Part shown: positions 7,257-14,023 of the stretch, piece after piece
Layout: every line of letters begins with the position of its first letter
Numbering within the stretch: the stretch's first letter is position 1
The notes under the pieces: generated by a model
Told to the model about the DNA's origin: nothing
The model's input: only the letters and a program-made list of their open reading frames with translations
Database searches by the model: none
Program-made: the position numbers and the translations under genes
Assembly (NCBI GenBank): GCA_938028585.1
Contig: CALIZH010000309.1
Location: 1-17,242 of the forward strand
Reading direction: 5' to 3'
DNA from: an uncultured Actinomyces sp.
GTDB lineage: Bacteria; Actinomycetota; Actinomycetes; Actinomycetales; Actinomycetaceae
DNA: 17,242 nt

Positions 7257-8504
7257 TTACGCAATCAACTGACTCGCTGAACCTGCCGATCCAACGACAT
7301 CCACGGCACATCCTGTAATTCCGGTTGATCCTTCGACAGCATTCTTTACTTCGAGCGTCGAAATTCGATGTCCCCGGACTTTCACAAGACTGTCACGACG
7401 ACGAAGCCATTCAAGAGACCCATCTTCGTGGCGACCAACAATATCACCAGTTCGATAAATTCGTAGACCTTCCAAGTTAACGAAACTTGCATCGGTCGCT
7501 ACCGTGTCTGCTACGTATCCATCTGCGAGACAGGCACCCGAAATTCCGAGCTCAAATTCATCGTTATCAAGCGGCAGCAAATGAAATTCAGAGTTGTTTA
7601 AAGGCGATCCTAATAGAACACGAGGAGAAGAGTCCTTAATCTTCCAAGAACTAGCCCATACAGTAGCCTCAGTTGGACCATAAAAGTTCCACGCTGATCG
7701 AGCCTGACAAAGTTGCCTTGCGAGCGAAATACTCAACGCTTCGCCGCCAGCCACGAGCACTTGGTTATTGTTAGGAGTCCAGCCGCTTTCAATCAACAGA
7801 CTCCACAAACTTGGCGTGGCTTGAGCAAGATTACATTTGGTTAGCAATACTGGTAACATGTTAAGATTATTTTGTGTCACCTCATCGGCAAACACTACTG
7901 AACCACCAACAATGAATGGAAGATATATCTCAGGAACTGATACATCGAAACTAAGTTCCGTATTAGCAAGCATTCGAATTTTTGCATCGATGTTGAGTCT
8001 TTCGATCATTGCGTAAAGGAATGATTCCATAGCGGAACGACTGATCATCACCCCTTTAGGGTCACCAGTAGACCCACTAGTAAACATGATGTATGCCAAT
8101 TGATCCGGCAAAGACGTAGGCCTGATATTCCTTCTTTCAACAACTTCTAGACTGGTTGGAGTTCCAGCATCAATCTTCCAACTCCAGTCATTGCCTACCA
8201 TCCAGCGAGCGGCAACTTTATCTCCAATATTCTCAATACGGCTCTTCGAACTACCTTTCGCGATTGGAATATAAGTGACATCCATTGAAAAAAGAGCAAT
8301 GGCAACAGCGTGCATCTCTAGGTCTCTTTTAAGAGAAAGTAAAACCCGATCGCCGGCTACTAGTCCCTCTTTAGTAAAATAGTTGCGGTAGAATTCAATT
8401 CTACTAAGAAGCTCGGAGTACGTAACGACACGTTCTGCGGTTTCAATAGCAATCGCGTCGGGACTTTTTGCAAAATTATTCCAGATCTCATCTAACATAC
8501 GCAT
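7257..8504 (-). CDS. Amino-acid adenylation domain (NRPS type), prematurely ended by an in-frame TAA
   Basis: It would activate an amino acid as the aminoacyl-AMP and load it on the carrier domain. The 415 residues contain A3 (YIMFTSGSTGDPKGV, 138-152), A4/A5 regions (FDVSVPE 186-192; NFYGPTEATVW 273-283), A7 (YRTGD, 350-354) and A8 (LVKVRGHRISTLEV, 373-386). Asp187 sits where amino-acid-activating domains hold the alpha-amine. By hand alignment to GrsA the pocket reads about D-V-P-Q-V-G-F-V-W-(K), which I cannot assign. The frame ends at LIA followed by TAA where these domains usually have LIAY or LVAY; A10 and the carrier follow in the same frame. ATG at 8504 has GGAG seven bases upstream, 20 bases after the acyltransferase stop. 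By analogy with D-alanylgriseoluteate, alanine is one candidate substrate. Confidence 0.85.
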   Translation of the reverse strand: MRMLDEIWNNFAKSPDAIAIETAERVVTYSELLSRIEFYRNYFTKEGLVAGDRVLLSLKRDLEMHAVAIALFSMDVTYIPIAKGSSKSRIENIGDKVAARWMVGNDWSWKIDAGTPTSLEVVERRNIRPTSLPDQLAYIMFTSGSTGDPKGVMISRSAMESFLYAMIERLNIDAKIRMLANTELSFDVSVPEIYLPFIVGGSVVFADEVTQNNLNMLPVLLTKCNLAQATPSLWSLLIESGWTPNNNQVLVAGGEALSISLARQLCQARSAWNFYGPTEATVWASSWKIKDSSPRVLLGSPLNNSEFHLLPLDNDEFELGISGACLADGYVADTVATDASFVNLEGLRIYRTGDIVGRHEDGSLEWLRRRDSLVKVRGHRISTLEVKNAVEGSTGITGCAVDVVGSAGSASQLIA

Positions 8505-8524
8505 AATGTTGCTCCGTTCTAATA

Positions 8525-9430
8525 TTATGCCAGGCTGTAATTATTTAGTTCGTCGTGATAGCAGGTTCGGCTCCCGAAAGGGAGTTGCATGCTTCGCAGG
8601 TACGGGCCAACGCAATGGATCTCATCCGCCGGTACATGCGACGAAGTTTCTACCAATAAAGGGACTTTTAAGGGCGTAACTTCAGACGCACATAATGCTC
8701 GCGATACGTCTAACGCACTAGAACATACCTGTATTTTCTCAAGACAAGTCAGTACTGAAAAACGAGGGTCTGACACAGAATGCGCCGACAAAAAAGCTTT
8801 AGTAAAATGAAGAACATTCTTCCTTAGAGGTGTATGATATGCCGATGAGCACATTTCCGGTGGTAGGATCTCTGTCTCCCAGGGGCATTCCTCAGCAAAG
8901 AGTGAGAGACCGTCTCGAGTGCCGGACAGCATTATCATCCTGCCTGCACCTCCAGCAATTTGCCCATAATCAACCGAAAGCCATACGTTTGGAATTTGCG
9001 GCAGCATGTCATCGCTATGAGGGTTCGGAATAAAAACGAATGCAACTCCTTCAGGGTTAGCTAGGTTCACATCGGGTTGCTCGGCAACTAACTGCGCAGC
9101 CTGTCCGAGACTCAGCGCACCAGAATAAGTTGCTGCAGCCAACTCACCTATACTAACGCCACCTACCCAGACTGGAGTATCTTCCCGGAGAGACTCGAGA
9201 CGTTTAGCTGTGCCAACCATAACCGCCAACAGAGAAACCGAGACTAGCTTCACTCGGGTCATCGCATAGTAATCAATATTCCTACCAAACAAAACGCCGA
9301 TCGGAAGGTCAATAGACTCACTAACCTCCGTATAAGTTTGAGAAATGAACTCATCATGATTAGCAATCTTTTCAAAGGTAGCAAGATCAACAGAAACGTC
9401 CGCTGGACCAAATACTATTCCAAACGACAT
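8525..9430 (-). CDS. Discrete acyltransferase, FabD/AT fold, lacking the malonyl-binding arginine
   Basis: The 301-residue protein has the acyltransferase nucleophile motif GVSIGE (Ser93) and the catalytic His in SSAYHTPL (His199), in the order and spacing of FabD and PKS AT domains. In FabD an Arg in the LVxxRGxxM segment pairs with the malonyl carboxylate. Here that segment reads AAQLVAEQPDVNLANPEG, with no Arg. Such an enzyme would prefer an acyl group without a free carboxylate. No ketosynthase is present, so fatty acid or polyketide extension is unlikely. Transfer of the aminoacyl group from the carrier to the phenazine, or between carriers as VinK does in vicenistatin synthesis, fits better; this is inference. 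I start at ATG 9430, two bases after the reductase stop (TGATTATG), with GAGAACGGA just upstream, rather than 36 bases earlier. Confidence 0.8.
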   Translation of the reverse strand: MSFGIVFGPADVSVDLATFEKIANHDEFISQTYTEVSESIDLPIGVLFGRNIDYYAMTRVKLVSVSLLAVMVGTAKRLESLREDTPVWVGGVSIGELAAATYSGALSLGQAAQLVAEQPDVNLANPEGVAFVFIPNPHSDDMLPQIPNVWLSVDYGQIAGGAGRMIMLSGTRDGLSLFAEECPWETEILPPEMCSSAYHTPLRKNVLHFTKAFLSAHSVSDPRFSVLTCLEKIQVCSSALDVSRALCASEVTPLKVPLLVETSSHVPADEIHCVGPYLRSMQLPFGSRTCYHDELNNYSLA

Positions 9431-9432
9431 AA

Positions 9433-10629
9433 TCAGGATCCGTTCTCTATCATGACACCTCGACAAAACATTAGCGATTCACCGAGATATCCGTCGTGTG
9501 GTACTGTCGGGTTCATTCTCGTAGTTGGGATAGCGCCGACATATAGATTTCGTATCGTTCCGTCCTGGGCTAGGGAATCGATCAGCCTATTCGAACCACC
9601 CAAAACCGTTAATACCAAACTATTACTAACCTGCTGTAGATCCTTCTCAGGGTCAAACGGTGCAACAACACACCGAGCATACGGTCGCTCTTGCTGCACC
9701 CTGGGATCGGATGCGTAATCGACGGTTTCTACAACCGCGTCAGATTCACCAAAGCGCTCAAGAAGAAGATCCGCGAAACCCTTATGATCACCTTCGACAA
9801 GTATAGCGCTGGCGCATACACAGGCTTTACCTTTATAATCGGTGACCGATTTGCAGACGACGTCGACCGCCTCACTCCAGTCTGCGTCACGACCCACCAA
9901 AATTTTTGTACGACCAGGCCCCTGAGTCAACACTTGTTTATTGTGCCGGTAAGAGCCGATCAGATCGTCACCACCATACATCAGCGTGTAGTCTGCCTCA
10001 GAGATAAGATCTGGCACTATGTCTCGAGAGCAAGGAAACAATGAGACAAACTGCTCCAAACCGGCCGCACAGAACGCTTGAACTAATCTACTTGGCGTAA
10101 ACGGTTCTCTCGAAGACGGCCGAATGATCACCTTATATCCCAGTCCAAGCGCCTGCGGCCACAGAGCATGTGGCCCTGGCCCGTTACCAGGAGCTATCAC
10201 CGCCAAAAGGCTACCAGCGGGCGTATACATTGCACCTTCGTGCTTAACGTCAGTCCATTCCCATGAGGCGCCACGAGGTTTGGTGACATCAAGAATACTC
10301 GACATATCCCTAAGTGAATTGGCAATTAAATCTCGGGTTTCGGCGACACTTTCTGAATTCAGGCCCGTTGCCAACGACACAGCCGAAACATATTCGGCGG
10401 GACTCTGGTCGCCAAGTGATTCATTCTGAAAGAAATCGGCCGCCTGGCGGAGTGCCATAATTCGTTCGGGTCGTGGCAAGCTCAGTTCAGATCGAAGACG
10501 GACAGTTTCTGTCAAAAGACGAACGCGTGGTAGCTGGCAGAGTGAATCGTCTAATCCGGCAATCTTGACAACTCGCTTCGAGGTGGTACGACGCCCGTTA
10601 AGCAACCCGCATAGGAGTTTCTCGGTCAT
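9433..10629 (-). CDS. LuxC/EhpG-like acyl reductase (aldehyde dehydrogenase superfamily)
   Basis: LuxC-type enzymes reduce an activated acyl group to the aldehyde with NADPH through an acyl-cysteine. The 398-residue product has the ALDH-like nucleophile region YKGKACVCASA (Cys270 or Cys272) and the dinucleotide-binding part VIAPGNGPGPHALWPQALGLGYKVIIRPS (about 144-172, given here as a region), followed by LMYGGDD (217-222). It overlaps the stop of the upstream adenylating enzyme as TGATG (10631-10627), so the two proteins are probably made together. The same pairing, EhpF with EhpG, is thought to reduce one carboxylate of phenazine-1,6-dicarboxylate in griseoluteate synthesis. Here the expected substrate is therefore an activated phenazine carboxylate, not a fatty acid; no luciferase gene is near. 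The substrate is inferred. Confidence 0.8.
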   Translation of the reverse strand: MTEKLLCGLLNGRRTTSKRVVKIAGLDDSLCQLPRVRLLTETVRLRSELSLPRPERIMALRQAADFFQNESLGDQSPAEYVSAVSLATGLNSESVAETRDLIANSLRDMSSILDVTKPRGASWEWTDVKHEGAMYTPAGSLLAVIAPGNGPGPHALWPQALGLGYKVIIRPSSREPFTPSRLVQAFCAAGLEQFVSLFPCSRDIVPDLISEADYTLMYGGDDLIGSYRHNKQVLTQGPGRTKILVGRDADWSEAVDVVCKSVTDYKGKACVCASAILVEGDHKGFADLLLERFGESDAVVETVDYASDPRVQQERPYARCVVAPFDPEKDLQQVSNSLVLTVLGGSNRLIDSLAQDGTIRNLYVGAIPTTRMNPTVPHDGYLGESLMFCRGVMIENGS

Positions 10630-11648
10630 CAGTATACCCCCTCGACAATCTTAGTATTTCCGACGGTAGGAATTGGGTGAACCGACATCACGCATACTGT
10701 CCCACTCGAGGGGTGGATTACTTTCGTAGCAAAGTCACGTTCCTTGATATTTGGAATCAATGCGTATCGCGAAATGTGACTCGCCAAAACCCGGCCTTGC
10801 TCAAGATTCTGCACTGACTCACCTTCTTCGTCGACAACATCGAACGCTATAAACGGATCAAATGGTGAGAACAACGGGGCATCGTCAATACTATCGATCT
10901 GTTTAGCCTCTCCAAGCATCATAGTATTTCCGTAACTACCTTCTAAACGCACGTCAGGAAACACTTCGTCACGTAGGTATATCAATGTATCCAGATCCAT
11001 TTCAGTACCGCCCCAGGTTATGGAGACAAGTTTATCGTTAAGCATATCTTGGTGGTCTCGACTTTGAGCTAGATATTCCAAGAACGGAGGCGTCGCCACC
11101 AAGTGCCGTATCGCCTGCGTTTCAACAATATCCAACGCTTGGTCGAGAAGATGCTGAATGTAATCGGTTAAAGACTGTCGCTCATTCTGAGCGGCTAAAC
11201 GTTTGGCCCATCGAGGATCTAGATCAACAGAAAACATTGCTCCGTGTCGACGAGATGCTCGACGTCGATTAATTTCACCAACTACATGTGGCCCTGTAGG
11301 GATCACTGCAAGCGTATTTCCAAACTCACATTCTGGAACCTCCGTCCCCATTCTCCAATTGATGAGTTCCTCAAGCCATTTGTCATATACAGCAACCCTT
11401 TTCGGGCGCCCCGAAGTACCGCCGCTCTCATATACCCCAGCTAGTCGCTCCCCAACTAGCCCGCGAGGAAGAAAGTCTTCATATGGACGCATACTCATAT
11501 CTTTTGAAGGATCTGGTAAAAGTCGCAAACCAGCTACGTCATGAATTTCCTTAATCGGATCAAAGTCCAGTCGAGACCGAAGATCATTCCAGTATGGGCT
11601 TCCCGTCTCTTCTGAAAAGTGCCATTCCAACAGTTCTTTGATATTCAT
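10629..11648 (-). CDS. LuxE/EhpF-like carboxylate adenylating enzyme (PaaK/LuxE family)
   Basis: The 339-residue protein resembles LuxE acyl-protein synthetases and the PaaK family of short AMP-forming ligases. The phosphate-binding motif YESGGTSGRPKRV is at residues 73-85, and SITWGGTEMD and LEGSYGNTMM in the second half match the adenylate-binding motifs. It would make an acyl-AMP of a phenazine carboxylate and pass it to the reductase encoded next. EhpF of Pantoea agglomerans is the close functional model. The open frame extends 41 codons upstream, but AAGGAG (11660-11655) is six bases before the ATG at 11648, and the extension overlaps the end of phzG, so the shorter start is chosen. The stop overlaps the next start (TGATG). 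Confidence 0.8.
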   Translation of the reverse strand: MNIKELLEWHFSEETGSPYWNDLRSRLDFDPIKEIHDVAGLRLLPDPSKDMSMRPYEDFLPRGLVGERLAGVYESGGTSGRPKRVAVYDKWLEELINWRMGTEVPECEFGNTLAVIPTGPHVVGEINRRRASRRHGAMFSVDLDPRWAKRLAAQNERQSLTDYIQHLLDQALDIVETQAIRHLVATPPFLEYLAQSRDHQDMLNDKLVSITWGGTEMDLDTLIYLRDEVFPDVRLEGSYGNTMMLGEAKQIDSIDDAPLFSPFDPFIAFDVVDEEGESVQNLEQGRVLASHISRYALIPNIKERDFATKVIHPSSGTVCVMSVHPIPTVGNTKIVEGVY

Positions 11649-11654
11649 TATCGA

Positions 11655-11660
11655 CTCCTT
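11655..11660 (-). promoter_or_regulatory. Ribosome binding site deciding the start of the LuxE/EhpF-like gene
   Basis: AAGGAG on the minus strand, six bases before ATG at 11648-11646. It rules out the 41-codon upstream extension. Confidence 0.65.
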
Positions 11661-11676
11661 ATGTGACTTCGAATGG

Positions 11677-12318
11677 TTAAGGTTGCAGCCGCAATGATAT
11701 CCATTCGCCTTGTTTTTTCTGAGATACAATGCGCTTGTGAAGTCTATCCGATGCTGCAGCCCAAAATTCAATACGGTTGGGCACTAAGGCGTAGACCCGA
11801 AATCGATTAGGGCGTTCAAGTCGTCCGTCAGAGCGCAAACTTCGTTCTTTCTCTCGAAGAACCTCCGGATTAGCTAGTGGTTTGCTTTGAATCGAAGCGG
11901 CTGACATCGAGTCCAGGACAGGGGGTCTTGACATCCAGACTTTATCGGCAACTGACTCAGCACATTCGATTACCTCGCCGCTAAGCGAAAGTTGCCGTCC
12001 AAGCTCCCGCCAATAGAAGAGTGCATTTGCGGAACTCCCAGATGCGATGTCGGTAATCTTGTTACTACTAGAATGTGTTGCAAACTTTAGCCCTACATCG
12101 TCCAACTCCAGTATGGCAACGATTCGCGCAGTAATCGTCCCATCAGTTGACACCGTTGACAAGGAAGCGCTGCGTGGCTCGCGCGTGTTATATCTATGGG
12201 CCGTTGTTAGCCAATTTTTTGCGACAACTACTGGTGCGAATTGATTACTGCAATACTCCGCAAAGTCCGGGGCAACGTCTGCAGAAACCGACTCAGCTCT
12301 AAGCGATCTATCCGTCAT
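11677..12318 (-). CDS. phzG: FMN-dependent phenazine oxidase PhzG (pyridoxamine-5'-phosphate oxidase fold)
   Basis: PhzG oxidises the unstable reduced tricyclic made by PhzF and PhzB to a stable, more aromatic phenazine, using FMN and oxygen. The 213-residue length is typical. The N-terminal half shows the PNPOx-type WLTTAHRYNTREPRSASLSTV, with the FMN site following. The end has the family's C-terminal signature: PNRIEFWAAASDRLHKR, then W-S-L-L-P. It begins eight bases after the stop of the SDR gene. In this cluster the SDR stands between phzF and phzG, an insertion into the usual core order. Confidence 0.9.
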   Translation of the reverse strand: MTDRSLRAESVSADVAPDFAEYCSNQFAPVVVAKNWLTTAHRYNTREPRSASLSTVSTDGTITARIVAILELDDVGLKFATHSSSNKITDIASGSSANALFYWRELGRQLSLSGEVIECAESVADKVWMSRPPVLDSMSAASIQSKPLANPEVLREKERSLRSDGRLERPNRFRVYALVPNRIEFWAAASDRLHKRIVSQKKQGEWISLRLQP

Positions 12319-12326
12319 GTCAAACT

Positions 12327-13142
12327 CTATTCGAATTTATCGTATGAATGGGCACACACAACACCGGGAAACGCTCGTTCAGATTCTGATTCCTTCAAGC
12401 AAGTTAATGCGCTCATACCTACAACCACACGAAATGGTGGAGTCTCCTGCTTCATGACGTCACTCAGCGCTGAAGCTGCAGCTTCAGGACGTTCAGGTTC
12501 TAACTTCGGCCAATAGAGCTTACGAGTCTGTTCCTCTCCTGGATAGCGATGAGAGCGGTTGGGGCGAATGGCCGATTTGCCAACCCAGTCGGTAAGATAT
12601 GGTCCAGGTTGCACGATACAAACATCGATGGGTCTTCCAGCCAATTCATCACGAAGAGATTCAATCATACCTTCGACCGCCCATTTGCTTGCCGTGTACG
12701 CTGCCATATCTGCAAAGCCGCGTATACCAGCGATACTGGAAATCTGAAATAGCTTCCAAGGTGTTGAAACTTCAGTAAGTTTCAACATGGATTGAATGAC
12801 ATTCCATGACCCAAAGAAGTTTACTTCGAAAACACGATGTACATCGTCTATTGGAGAATCTTCAAGGGGAGCAAACATACCAATGCCAGCGACATTAACG
12901 ACGACGTCGATGTGGCCATAGTACGCCATTCCAGCTTGAATAGAGTTCGAGACCAATTCAGGTTGGGTAACGTCACAACGAACCGGAAGCGCTACACCTT
13001 TTTTTACCGCAGAACTCATGTATTCCAAGTCATCCAAGTTCCGGGATGCTGCCACGACACAGTCACCTTGTGATAGGGCATGAAGAGCCCATTGCTTGCC
13101 TAACCCCCGTGAAGTGCCAGTGATATACCAAACCTTGCTCAT
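12327..13142 (-). CDS. Short-chain dehydrogenase/reductase, candidate phenazine aldehyde/alcohol reductase
   Basis: A classical SDR of 271 residues: cofactor motif TGTSRGLG (8-15), NVAG (83-86), catalytic Ser in QISSIAG (135/136), and YTASK (Tyr149, Lys153). It would reduce a carbonyl or oxidise an alcohol with NAD(P)H. Lying inside the phenazine core between phzF and phzG, it most plausibly tailors the ring. Reducing the aldehyde made by the LuxC-like enzyme to a hydroxymethyl group is the natural proposal, but the substrate is not shown by the sequence. An upstream in-frame extension of 36 codons overlaps the end of phzF. I reject it because AGGAG (13152-13148) is five bases before the ATG at 13142 and the MSKVWYITG start is typical. 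Confidence 0.85.
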   Translation of the reverse strand: MSKVWYITGTSRGLGKQWALHALSQGDCVVAASRNLDDLEYMSSAVKKGVALPVRCDVTQPELVSNSIQAGMAYYGHIDVVVNVAGIGMFAPLEDSPIDDVHRVFEVNFFGSWNVIQSMLKLTEVSTPWKLFQISSIAGIRGFADMAAYTASKWAVEGMIESLRDELAGRPIDVCIVQPGPYLTDWVGKSAIRPNRSHRYPGEEQTRKLYWPKLEPERPEAAASALSDVMKQETPPFRVVVGMSALTCLKESESERAFPGVVCAHSYDKFE

Positions 13143-13147
13143 AACTA

Positions 13148-13152
13148 CTCCT
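13148..13152 (-). promoter_or_regulatory. Ribosome binding site deciding the SDR start
   Basis: AGGAG on the minus strand, five bases before ATG at 13142-13140. Confidence 0.65.
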
Positions 13153-13171
13153 GACATGCCGTTGCAGCGAT

Positions 13172-14017
13172 TTATAGCGAGAGGAATCCTTGAATCGTTT
13201 GTATCGCATTTCCAGAAACACTTACGTCTATTGGAACATCCTTGTGCCAAGCGACTTTCGAGCGTATTCTCGCTCTATTTTGCATCCTTGCCCCCTGGTA
13301 TATTTCTATAGTTTCTTGCTTATCTATCATGCCGTATCGTGCCAGATGGATACATATTGGTCCCGCCGCAGAACCAGTTGCGGCGTCCTCGATAACTCCA
13401 TAGGCTGGCGAAAACATTCGACTATGCCAAATGCCCCCCGACCCGGCTACGCAGTTGATTGCGACGTTTTGCAGTGTGGCCAGTTTATGATAGTCGGGTT
13501 GGACCTCCATGAGCGTTTTAACAGATGGGAGCGTAAAAATCACGTGCCTCGGCCCATTATTGTAAACATCGACCGGGAGTTCAGACCGCTCAACGCCGAG
13601 TATACTCGCAAGTTCATAATCAAAGGACTGCCAGGTCGGTACTGGTTGCGTCATGCTAACTTCAACACATCTGTTGTTATCCGCCTTACTGTCGATCTCG
13701 CAATTAATTACGCACTGTTTAGTCTGGAGTGCTAGGTTTTTTTTCCCAGTCGCGTAGTACAAAGCTGCTGCGGTTCCAAGAATAGGATGTCCGGCATAGG
13801 GCAACTCGTTTACCGGCGTGAAGATACGAGTAGTCGCGTCCACTATGTTATTTCCGGACAAAACGAACACTGTTTCGGAAAGACGCATTTCAGCCGCAAT
13901 CATCTGCATAAGTTCACATGATAGATTGCCCGGATCTAGAAACACTGCTACCGGGTTGCCACGAAGTGGTTCTGACGTGAAAGCGTCAACAACAGCGTAG
14001 TTTAGTAACTGCAACAT
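13172..14017 (-). CDS. phzF: Trans-2,3-dihydro-3-hydroxyanthranilate isomerase PhzF
   Basis: PhzF isomerises trans-2,3-dihydro-3-hydroxyanthranilate to a reactive ketone, two of which join into the phenazine skeleton. The 281-residue protein shows the catalytic glutamate in SETVF (Glu48), the proton-relay histidine in AGHP (His77) and the aspartate in EDAATGSAAGP (Asp211). These match Glu45, His74 and Asp208 of the Pseudomonas enzyme, each shifted by three. The N-terminus (YAVVDAF, then RGNPVAV) is the family hallmark. The start ATG at 14017 is six bases after the phzE stop, and the binding site GGGAG lies inside the last codons of phzE, so the two are likely coupled. Confidence 0.95.
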   Translation of the reverse strand: MLQLLNYAVVDAFTSEPLRGNPVAVFLDPGNLSCELMQMIAAEMRLSETVFVLSGNNIVDATTRIFTPVNELPYAGHPILGTAAALYYATGKKNLALQTKQCVINCEIDSKADNNRCVEVSMTQPVPTWQSFDYELASILGVERSELPVDVYNNGPRHVIFTLPSVKTLMEVQPDYHKLATLQNVAINCVAGSGGIWHSRMFSPAYGVIEDAATGSAAGPICIHLARYGMIDKQETIEIYQGARMQNRARIRSKVAWHKDVPIDVSVSGNAIQTIQGFLSL

Positions 14018-14023
14018 TTTTCG

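Noticed and set aside
8525..9430. Acyltransferase read as evidence for a polyketide pathway
   Set aside because: No ketosynthase or ketoreductase domain is present, and the malonyl-binding Arg is missing.
9433..11648. LuxC/LuxE-like genes read as a bioluminescence locus
   Set aside because: There is no luxA/luxB luciferase gene; the phenazine setting and the EhpF/EhpG precedent explain them better.
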